Below the pieces are notes generated by a model. That model worked only from the letters and a program-made list of their open reading frames with translations. It was not told the DNA's origin and ran no database searches. A stretch of 64,000 nucleotides of DNA from Bicyclus anynana (lineage: Eukaryota; Arthropoda; Insecta; Lepidoptera; Nymphalidae). The DNA lies in assembly GCF_947172395.1 (NCBI RefSeq), contig NC_069110.1, forward strand, positions 5,208,001 to 5,272,000, read 5' to 3'. Of this stretch, positions 12,201 to 24,200 are shown in pieces; position 1 is the first letter of the stretch, and each line of letters opens with the position of its first letter. The position numbers and the translations under genes were made by a program.

Positions 12201-15200
12201 TTAATTACACTCTCGATCAAGTCATCAATATTCTCTTTCAGTGCACTTTCATTTAAGACCCCACTCGAGTATGCTTTCAGACATTCGGTTATTCTTTCTC
12301 ACTTTCACCCCCCACAACTTTTAAACGGCTCAACCGATTTTCATCAAATATGTCTAAGAACACTCGCCCATAAGTCACCTTTAAGAAAAACAAAATTAAA
12401 TTGAAATCTCTTCATCCGTTCGTGAGCTATGATGCCACAGAAAGACAGACAGACACGTAAAACTTATAAACACCTCTCTTTTTGCGTAGGAGCTTAAAAT
12501 AGCGGAATAGCGGTGCAATCGAAAATATCGCTCAAGTCTAATATAAGTAGAAAGAATTATAAATAAATAATATTATGATTCTCTGTGGATTTGTGAGATA
12601 AAGAATTGTAAATTAATAAGTATTTATAGATAATACGTGTGATTTATACTCATACAATTCTATTTATAAACCATCTCGTCTCCTATTGTTTTCCGGGTAC
12701 TTGAAATAATAAAAATAGCCCTGAACACACTAGATACTATCGTCCATAGTATTCATAGTATAATTCACTGCACTGTGCAATCCATCAAATAACATAGAAT
12801 TGTGATCGCAATCGTAATGTATTGTTTGTATCCGAACAATTGGATTGTCACGCGAAAATGTTTATAATATAAATTCTTCCCACTGAGTTTGCGTTACAAC
12901 TAACGGCCGTTTTCAATAACCTACCCAAGATTACGGATAACTATCCTCGATTATCAGTAACAGTCAAACTATCTTTACATAGTCAAACTATCTGTCAGTA
13001 GGTTATTGAAAAGCAACAGAAAGATGAATTTTCTTAACTTTAGTAAGCGAAATGGCGGATAGATAGGTTATTAAAAACGGCCGTAAGCCGAGAGCGTATT
13101 GCTGAGTTATTTTTGCGTTATTGATGGTTTAGGGTCAGCTTCCTAGTACGGTGAACGGTTGGATGAAAGTGGTGACAATGGGGCTTATGTTATTACTCGT
13201 ATTAGTGGTGCGGTGGTTCCGGTCTGCGACACATTAATCACTCGAATACGTGATGCTAACGAGTGTGATCATGATTCTGTTGCAGCCGGTGAATATTTAT
13301 GTTATGTTGTTTTTTTTTAATTGAAATATTTCGATTTTTAAATAATTTATTCAAACATATTGAAATGGTGTTTATGTTTTGACAAATATTCATTCAAATG
13401 GATGTAGAAACGTTTATGGTTAATGTGCAACATAATGTTCGATTTTGTGACGTGTTTAATTGTGAAGTTTTGTTAATTTTTTTTATTTTTATTTTTTGTT
13501 CAAATGCATATAATTATATGAGATAATAGATTCGTACACCAGTTATGGTAAAATGTAAATGCTCAATTCTATTTGTAACGATCGTGTTAAACGTACATTT
13601 TTATGAATAAACTATAATTTTATGAATTTCATTCATTCAATCATTAAACGTTGGTAGTGTTGTTTACTTTTTTAAGCGTTTCTCATTTGATTGCAAGAGT
13701 GGCTTAAGATAGGACGGTTTTATCTTAGAAGATGGCTTTGAATTCACTCTCTTTAAAAATGTCCAAGTTATATGCTCGATATACAATTTCAGAACCATGT
13801 GGGTGTGAAAAAAGATGCAAATATTAAATCATATTTATAATTGTTACTTAAAATATGGTTTTTCGATTTTATCATCCCATTTTCAAATAATTCGTGTTAA
13901 ACATTAACCAAACCAAATTTCACTATTGGTCGTCGTCTTTGTCATTATACGATTTTCACTTCCGGTCCTCGCTTCTGAGTTATCTGAAACCGGCGACTCC
14001 GTTTCCGTTTCAGTTTGATTTCTTCCATGGAAACAGTGGAGGGTGAACAGACACTGCTATTTGTATGGCTGGTCCTTCTGTGTCAATCTACTGACGAAAG
14101 AATTTCGTATATTGTACATGTATATTGAAAATATCCATATCAACCAAAGAAATAGCGATGTAGAAAACAACCATTGATTCGTTGATTTTTCCAGTATAAA
14201 AGTGGACTATATTTTGTTCAATAATCTTCCATTGAAAGTCCCATTAAAATCGTTCCAGTAGTTCCAGAAATTAGCCCGGATAAACAGACAGATATACTGT
14301 TAGATCACTTTACTTCGGGAACTCACAATTAAACACTCAGTTCAATTTACAATACTGTATTAGAATTCACTTATTATTCGTTCTTGTAGAGAAAGTAAAT
14401 AACTTCATATATTTTACTTTTGCATAAACTCTAACGAGTTTGAGAAATGTCAATTTAAAAAATTATGGTAAAAGCTTTGACTATTTAGGGTAAAAGTGAT
14501 CAGCGCCATCTATCGGTAGTTTAAAATACTAAACTTGTATATCCTTTAAAGTTTTAAAAAAAGCTTGTTGGTGTTTCGTATATCATGAACAAATACTATC
14601 ATTTTAAAATTTTACATATACTTCTATTTAGTTATATTTATTGATGATTTGTATTTAGTTTGTATGTTATTGAGACTAATAAACATGCATGTCATTCTGA
14701 CAGGTCCTGGAGCACTGGACGGTGCGCAAGAAGCGGTTGGAGCAGTGCCAACAGTTCGCTCTGTTCGAGCGCTCGGCGCGCGCCGCCGTCGAGTGGATCC
14801 GGGAGACGCAGGAGCGCTGCGGCGCGGCGGCGGCGGCGGCGGCTGGTGGTGTGGCGCGCGAGTCGAGAGAGCGTGTGCGGTTACTTGCGCAGCTAGCTGA
14901 CGGGCTCGTGGAGAAAGGCCATCCGCACGCCGTGCAGATCAAGGAGTGGGTCGCCGCCGTGGACGCGAGGTACGATACATGCCTTTGTGGCGGGGACGAC
15001 TGACATAGCCAGTCAAATGATCAGCTGATCAGTTTTAAGTTGGGACTATTCTACCTGGATCCCGGCTTGCGCAGCTAGCTGACGGGCTCGTGGACATAAG
15101 GCCACCCGCACGTCGTTCAGATCAAGAGATAGATGGCGGCGGATGATCAAAATCAAATTTCATAAAATTCAAGTATGCTTAGTTCACTGGCACTTTAGAA

Positions 15201-18200
15201 ACGTCAAGTTTGACTATTTGTAAAGAGTCTATCACCGGTTGTGCTAACAATAAACTCAACAGTTGCTATTTAAAATCATCATTCCTTACAATTTTTATCA
15301 ACATTACATAAATCAGTATACCTAAACCCTCGTGCGTTTTGCATGTGCAATTAACATTCGAATTTATGATGATAGTTTCAATTACCGGATTATCCCGTGT
15401 AGTTCTCATCCTCTTGTAATACGTAATGTTGTAATATGTATGACCTATGTTGCTCCCCGATGACGTGACTTTCTACTGGTGAAAGATTTTTCTAATCGGT
15501 TTTTGAGTTTATTCGTTACATGCATAAATATAAATCTTTTCTCTATTAGATATACAAATTACAATAAAAGATCAATAAATAGTTTCCTATAATCGTATTT
15601 TTTCCATTTTTCCATCCAGATACGCAGAGTTCAGCGGTTCGATGGAAGGCGGCGAGAGCGAGGCGGAGAGCGACTCAGGCATTGGCATTGCCGCGTCGCT
15701 GAGTTCGGTGCAGACGAGCGAAGCGGAAGCGCGCGTGGAGGCGCCGCCCGCCGCGCACTCGGACGAGAAGCGACGCAGCGCGCGACGCAAGGAGTACGTT
15801 CCAGCCCGTTCCTTCAGAACCGACTCATGTGTTAGGCCTAAATCTGGCTACTCAAGCCCAATAAGAAACAGCTCTCGAAAACTTGTTTTGAGAGATCCGC
15901 CACCTACCTCAATCAAGTGGTTGAGGCGCCCGGACTGATACACTCAGGCCGAAACACCCTTCCAGAAAGGCTCTAAGCTTTAGTCCGAGTTTCAGAATCT
16001 TCCGCCCATCTCTTTTCTGCTTCTGGCCTCGGGCCCCATCATGTGATGCTTCTCCGCCAGAACCCCCCTTGAAAGCCCCCAGCATTGTGAGGACCCAGTA
16101 AGAAACTTACGGCACTTAAACCAGAAAGCCAGCCAGCTCATTTTCTCACCTGAATAAGGACTGTTTTTTCGGAGTCCCGTATTACTGAGATTTCGCTGTC
16201 CGTCCGTCCATCTATCGTCTGAAAATAATAATGATAAGGCGGCTTGCGCTTGATTAGAAACATGCATTCTGTATTGCATTGATGAGATCAAAATTAAATC
16301 ACCAATGAGGTAAATTCTCATCTCAAAGCTGTACAGTCGATTTTTTGATTCACTTTCTTATCAGATAAACTGATATATGACATAGGAGAAGATGCATTGT
16401 ATTTTGTTTAGGTCCTCCACCAAGTATGAGCCCTTGCTATTAAAAATAAAACAAACTTCAGAAATACCCAACTAATGCAGTCAGTCTGATTAAGATAATG
16501 TGGGTTCGACATCAGCTTTGTATGTCAGATCTCGAGCCACGAGCGAGGTTATTTTTTTTTGTTATGAAGAAAATACCAACATAATTCCTAACATTTTCTG
16601 ACTTGGACACGTCGCGACGCTCAAGGAAGCGACACTTTTAGGATAAAGGCGCGACCCACTGCTTTATGTGGAGCACTAAACAAAAGTGGCCGCGGTCTTG
16701 GGCTTTGTTTAGTGCTCCATATAAATTCATACCAAGCAGTGGTTCGCGCGGTCGCGCGTCGCGGTCGCCAAGAACGGAAGGCTACCTTAATGGTCTCCCG
16801 TAACAAAGTGGTTGATTGACATATTTCTTAACAGATTTATAATGGCCGAGTTGCTGCAGACAGAGCGCGCTTACGTCAAAGATCTGGAGACCTGCATCAC
16901 GTGCTACTTGCGCGAAATGAGAACGGATCCCGCCGCCGTTCCGACTGCACTTCAAGGGAAGGCAAGTACATAGGTTTCATCTTAAATTAATTGTATCATC
17001 ATCAACAACCCATATTCGATTCATTGCTGAGCTCGAATCTCCTCTCAGGATGAGAGGCGTTAGGCCAATAGTCCACCACATTGGTCCAATACAGATTGAC
17101 AGACTTCAAACACGCAGAGAATTGAGAAAATTCTCTGGTATGCAGGTTTCCTCACAATGTTTTTCCTTAACCGTTTGAGACACGTGATATTTAATTTCTT
17201 CAAAATGCACGAACTGAAAAGTTGGAGGTGCATGCTTCGGACCGGAATCAAATCCACTGCACTATCAAAGGCTCTTTAATTAATTGTAGCATTTAAAGGA
17301 AGGACTCTACTTGCCGAATTTGCTCGGTAGACTCTGCTGCAGTACTGGGAGAGTCAATTCTTATAATCTACAGTCTAGTGGCAATGGAAAGTTTCAGGTT
17401 TGCATCCTTCTCAAATGCGTCTATCTTCTTTTTGTCCATTGCTTTTATCGTCAATGCCTCGGAGGGTCGGATCATAGATATTTTAGTATCATTTAGGTTA
17501 ACACCAAACAATTATAATAAATAAGTTAAAACATCCCCACCAGGAGGAGCTAATATTTGGGAACATAGAGGAGATACACCGATTCCACGAGCGCGTGTTT
17601 CTACGCGAGCTCGACAAGTACGAGACAATGCCGGAGGACGTCGGCCACTGCTTCGTGACGTGGGCGCGCGAGTTCGACATGTACGTGTCTTACTGCCGCA
17701 ACAAGCCCGACAGCAACGCCGCCGTCGTGCAACACGCGGGGGATTACTTTGACAGGTAAAACTGCTTTCATTATGAACTAAAAGGTCCAAATATTATTTA
17801 AACGGGTACATACCACGATAAAAGACGAAATTTTTAATGTCGATACTTCAACCCAGTTGCATGGATCGTGTTCACGACGGGACTAAAGTTGCGAGATGTG
17901 AAGTGAAATCAGCTGTCGGGAAGATGGTTTCAAACTAGCCAGCGAGTGGAACCCGGTGGTAGAATTGTGCAAACCAATAGGGCGCCGCGAAACGCATAGT
18001 AACAAAAGCGATGTCGTGAGTGTGGTTTGCCTAAACAGCCTAAAACGCGAGGTTGTTGAAAAAAGAAAAAGAACAAGAAAGAGGGTAGATCGATTCTGCC
18101 CCTAACAGCAGATTTCACTTCGCATCTCGCAACTTCAGTCCCGTCGTGACCACGATCCATGCAACTGGGTCGAAATATCGACATTAAAAATCTCGTCTTT

Positions 18201-21200
18201 TATCGTGGTATGTACTCGTTTAAATAATATTCATAGTCAACAACCACGAAATAAGTTTAAAATCAATAAAAGATCCAAAGTTGGATGGAGCCCAGGATCA
18301 GTCAATGTACCCGGGCGGAAATAAAAGAACATGAAATTTTTATCTACGAATCTACGAATTTACATTAATTCTTTCAAAATAATATTAATGCTCTCCCAAA
18401 AAATGCAACACAACAAAAAATGTCAATCGATTTGACGTTTGCTGTCAATTGTCATGTCATAGTTGCTTTAAGGACAATATGGGGTTTTAATATTATTTAT
18501 TTCCTTTTACTTAGTTAGATATATTCACCTGATTAGATTTCGATGATATCTCTAAATTTTTTAAATTTTAATGATACGTAGTACAAGAGTGGACCTGAAA
18601 TGGACCATCTCCTTTACTTTACTTTGGCAGGTAAAATTATTTTTTGCTTCAAATTTTCAAAATAAAGTCAAAGACTTATTGTAAAAAAATGGCGCGCGTG
18701 TCATACTACAATTTTTGTCAAATCTAACTAAGTGAATCTATATTAATAATCGATTTTGATTTTTCAGAATTTTAATGTGTATGTATTTAACAGGGTACAA
18801 CGTAAAAAGAAACTGGAGCATCCTTTGGCGGCCTATCTTATAAAGCCGGTGCAAAGGATAACCAAATATCAGCTATTACTAAAAGACCTACAGGCTTGCT
18901 GCGCCGAAGGACAAGGAGAGATTAAGGTATGATTAAGAAATTAAATATCACGTGTCTCAAAGGGTGAAGGAAAACATCGTGAGTGAACATGCCTGAGAAT
19001 TTTCTTAATTCTCTACGTGTGTGATGTCTGCCAATCCGCATTTGGTCAGCGAGGTGGAATAAGGCCTAACCCCTCTCATACTGAGAGAGACTTGTGTTCA
19101 ACAGTGTTCTGAGTATGGGTTGTTAATGATGATGCTCAAGATCATTGCTAACTTCCAATTAGGAGACATACCATTTAGGATCCAGCATGTTACGTAAAAA
19201 AACTTAATGACCTAAAAATAATTAGAATGCTCTTTTAATGTGTGTTTTTGGTTGAAAGCATGCATTTTTTGTAGTAGAAACTTTCTTATGCAACAGCTGT
19301 AAATAAACTGAAATTAAACCAGTCGGAAACTAATATCACCAAATTGGATAATTCTTGGTTTTATGTATTTGTTATTGTTAGAACGACGTTTGTGTAATAT
19401 AGAATTTTTAAAAAATAATAAAAATGTCTAAAAAAACTTTTCTATACTCCCATTCAAACCATTCGTAATTATACTTATAGGGAGCGTAGGAGGTTTTTAG
19501 GTTAAGGCAGGGTAGGGGTGAGATAGAAGTAGGGTAAAGTAGATGTAGGGTAGGGATAGGGAAGTGCTCATAATTTTTTTTCCGCACACCGGATTCGCTA
19601 GTTATTTAATAAATGACACTAATTTAGACATTGCAAGGGCTCGTTCATTAAATCTGGGCCCAGGATTGGATGAATAATGGTCGGTCTTCTATCGTAAACC
19701 TGTAAACAGAAACCTACTGAAAGTGGAAATACCTATGCATTACTAACGCTAACGCTTTTTTAATGCAAAAGGAAAAAAAAAACCATTAGGCTTTTACTCT
19801 TACTTTGTTCGATCTGTTTTGGTGTTTCCTTAAAATAACATTACATAAGACAAATCGTTAGGTTTAGCTATACGAGTACCTGCGTCACTTAAACACGTTA
19901 TCAACTCATGTTTTCAACTCACCTTCAGTGATAAGACTTCGCGATTAGATAAAGGCGGCCCTATCGAGAATTCCCCTCAATATCTTGAAGCAAAAATGTT
20001 TACGTGTTAAATTTTCTTGCGACAACTGTACTATTTATTTTTACTGTGTTATTTCTACTAAGACAGGAGAAAATCTCCTGGTGAGTGTATTGACGTATTC
20101 GTATGCTATGGTATGACGTGAAAAAGAAGCAATGATGTTTTCTTTTGATTTTTCGTTGCTCAATAATATTTAACAAAAGTTTTATACATTTATCACTAAA
20201 TACTTGTTACGTCTTGAACTTTATCAATGCAATTTATTATTTATTGTATGTGTATATTTTACCGACTGATTTGCCAGAACACTTATTCGTAGGATTAGGA
20301 AGGAAATAGAATGTTGTCCTATTCTGTGTTAGGATTTATTTTAGACACTGGTATACAAAATACTAAAAAACATGTGTGAGTCGGGACTAAAACTGAATAA
20401 TGTATATTGAAAAGACGATTAGAATACCTATACTTAAGTTCTCATGAACTTATATTTTAGCAAAATATTCGAGTTGGATGTTTTGAGACGCGTTGACGAC
20501 GTCATCACTTATCTAAAGCTGCACCGGGAATGAGAAGAGGTTTACTGTTACTCATAAAAATACGTAGAACGTTATGATACATTACGATATTATTGCCTTG
20601 TTGTGTGTGTGGGGATTTTTTATAATAGGGGAATTTGTTAAGTACATTGTTGAAGTACGAGTAACTTTATCAGGACGTCTGAAAATTGATTTCCAGTTCT
20701 TATTCTATTAAAATCTGTACGTTTACTTAGAAATTGTATATTATAATAGGAAATTCTAACTAACTTTACGGTGGAGGTTTTGATATTTTTTTTTTCTAAA
20801 CTTTCTAATTACACTTACAATATTAATATCAATTACCTCTGAGGTATATTTTAATGTTTCAGTCGATATAATTGAGCACAATTGCTTTATAAAAAGCTTG
20901 AGCTTCATTATAATGTCGTCTAGGCACGCCACGTGATATAATGCTATTAGGTTGTCGACGCCCACAACATTGATGGCTTGTCCAATTCCATTTGCTAGTT
21001 AAGCCACAAAATCAATGACGAAAAGTTGATTCAAAGTATAAATAAGGGTATTTTTACCCTACGTGTAGACCGGTGACTTATCTACATCCTAATGAGGTTT
21101 GGTGTTTTGTGATAACACAAAACCATTACGCATAATCGGTTCGAGAAGTTCACATCACATTAACATTTGCTTGCGTTGAACGTGATGTTTCAAATTAAAC

Positions 21201-24200
21201 TAAACTAGTCCACTGTTTATTTTAAATGAACGATTAGTATTATGGACTAATATTTTCCTCATGATTCATTGCCATGTATCACAGCCGACCCGAGTCCACA
21301 TTAAGTGCAATATTCCGCTAGTGTAGAACTGAAGTGATTTTTAGTGAAAATATTCAAGACATGTTACGGTTTATGCGTTTGTGTTTTGTGTAGTTTTAAT
21401 AATGTTGAAGTACATTAATAACTATCGCACGAACAAGATTGGACCCACTTCAAACGATGAAATCGTATGTATAATATTTTTTGTATCATTTTGGATAAAT
21501 AGGTATGAATTATTCTCGAGTTGTTTACAGGCCTTACGAGTATATAAGAAGATGCGATATTTCTTGCTGTGCATTTTTCAGCGTTTGATTGCCTATATTG
21601 TGTTTATATTACATAGTAGAGCAAAGGTTTTGTTCATAAATCATAGCACACCTAAATAAATAAGGTAAATTATTATTTATTATGTACCTGGGTATAACGT
21701 TAAATACAGTTAGGTAGGCTGTAGAAGAAGAAAAAAATGTGGTGATTTGAATAAGGTCGTTTGGTATAGCTACTTCATATCTTAAAAAAATCCAACTTCG
21801 TAAACAGGGAAATTCGGTAAATAAATATCGGTACACAATGTCACACTGAGTCGAATCTAAAGATAGCTCATATGCCGAAAGGTTTATAAGCAGTGCAGTA
21901 TCAAACAGTAAAATGTATGAAAATGGTTGAAAGAGTTTATGAAAATCACTATTTATTAAAAACCATCTTTTATAGTTTAAAGTTGTTTAAATTTATTTAT
22001 ATACAATTTTGCCCTAAAAATTACACCATTCCATAGACACCGGCAAGTAAGTTGCAGCATAGAGACAGTTATATGCGCAGGTAGAATTAGAAACATGAGT
22101 TTTAAATGCGTGTTTCTTGGTTGTTCAAATGATTGAAAATTTCGTACACGACTGTAATGGCGTCAATGTGTTGCTATAGTTACTCGTAGCATCTCAGTAC
22201 CGTACATCGCTAACACCCTAAAATGTGGTACTGCATCAGTGGCGTAACGCACCTTGGGGAGGGAGGGGGGTCTGTATCACAAACAATCAATCAAAACATC
22301 GTGAGAAAACCTGCATACCAGAGACTTTTCTTAATTCTCTGCGTGTGTGAAGTCTGATCCGTATGGGGCCAGCGTGGCGGACTTTTACTCGCACCAACTT
22401 TTGGGCGCACGCTTAGGCAAGGAAATAAGTGAGACTGTGGATATAACATTTTACTAGACTTTTCAACTTACTTTGATACGGTGGTAGCTACGCTCCTGTA
22501 CTGCGCATAGTTCAACTAACAGGCCGCTTATTAATCTATCGTGACCGCTGAGTAGCGTAGATCTGTTCAAGCGTACATCTTACACGTATGTAACATAACG
22601 TATTGTTCACAGGACGGTTTGGAAGTTATGCTGTCCGTACCGAAGAAGGCGAATGACGCGATGCATTTGTCAAACTTAGAAGGCTGCGATGTCCCACTGG
22701 ACAGCCTCGGTGAGGTGGTGCTACAGGACTCGTTCCAAGTGTGGGACCTTCGGCAGATAATCAAGAAATGTCGCGAAAGAAGAGTCTTCCTCTTCGATCT
22801 GCATCTACTCCTCGCCAAGGAGGTCAAAGACACCCACGGGAAAGCTAAATACATATACAAAACTAAATTCATGGTGAGTATCATTAAATCTGCTTCATTT
22901 AAAAAAGAACAAAGGCACCCAACAATATATCGGTGGCGGAACTACTTCTGTAATAGTAGAAGCAGTGTAGGCATTTGTGGTTATTCTAACAGAATTCAAT
23001 GTGACATGTGTTTGTTTAGGCTATGTAGATGCTACTAAACTTGACGTTCATCTGTTTTCATCATAAAAGGTTTTTAAAATAATCTCATCTATATGTTATT
23101 ATTTATAAATCAAAATCAAAATTCATTTATTTAATGTAGGCTCAGTTAACAAGCACTTTTGATACGTCAGTTGACTATTTGTAAAGCTTCTATCACTGGT
23201 TCGGAAGGCAACCTGCCTTCCGAACCAGGCTGCTGAGAAGAAACCGGCATAAAACTCAATAGTTGAAATCAACAGTGTAAAGGTATATACAAATTAGAAA
23301 AAAAAAACTCTAGTGTAACAAATAATTTAGCACTGAAAATAAACTTCTAAAATCATTAACAGGGAAATTAAAAAAAATTCTACGTCTGTCTTTCGTTTGT
23401 TCACGATAAAATCGCATGATATTGAACGAGTTTTTAACGTAGTCAACTTGTGGAAATAAATCTTGTTATATTTTGAATTGAATTGAGAATATATTCGTGA
23501 TGAATTTTGCGTGATATCTTCTTAGATTAGCCGTTTAAGAAAGTCATTTATTCCTGGTAAAACGTTTAATTGAACTTTGTGATTTTTGTGAACTTTCTGT
23601 TTGAACGATGTACGAAGTGTTCTACTACTGTTGGTTTTATTGCAGACATCGGAGCTAGGCGTGACAGAACATATAGAAGGTGACGAGTGCAAATTCAGTG
23701 TATGGACTGGCCGCGAGCCGATGGCCAGCGATTGTCGTATCGTGCTAAAAGCTCCTTCTCTTGACGTCAAACAGACCTGGGTGCGACGCCTTAGGGAAGT
23801 CATACAGGTAACATCAATAAGATCAGCCTCTTTGAGGTACTCATACACCCAGACCCAGGATTTTACTACTAGTCCAGTAATAAAATCCTGGGCACGAGGC
23901 AGTTAAAAAACATATTCATGCGATATTTTATTTGTTTATTTTCCAAATTGCAGTTTCCCAAAATGTTACACTTATCTCATTCGCAGTTAGTGCACGCATG
24001 CTCTCTATATAGGTAAATTCAGACTCCCAACAAATTACATTGTTATATCTGAAAACATGCTTGCACTTCAAGTTTCAACAGATTTCGAGATTTAAAATGA
24101 TCGTATTAATGTTATGCATACTGTATAAATCTCTTTGTGCAAAAGATAGTAACGAATAGCATATTATTAGACAAGGCGTCTAACATGACTTATAGAATGG

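Larger units (their letters stand above)
11003..14703. other. trio intron (3.7 kb)
   Basis: Contains the second hAT-like MITE (11126-11434), a GC-rich TIR-element end (11672-11712), a tRNA-like SINE-C (11745-11893), unclassified transposon-tail sequence (about 11930-12470), and a TIR MITE (12902-13084). From 13090 to 14700 I see nothing beyond AT-rich unique sequence. Confidence 0.65.
16962..17543 (+). other. trio GC-AG intron (582 bp)
   Basis: Starts GCAAGT and ends CACCAG. It contains a nearly full-length reverse SINE-A (16996-17275). Confidence 0.8.
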
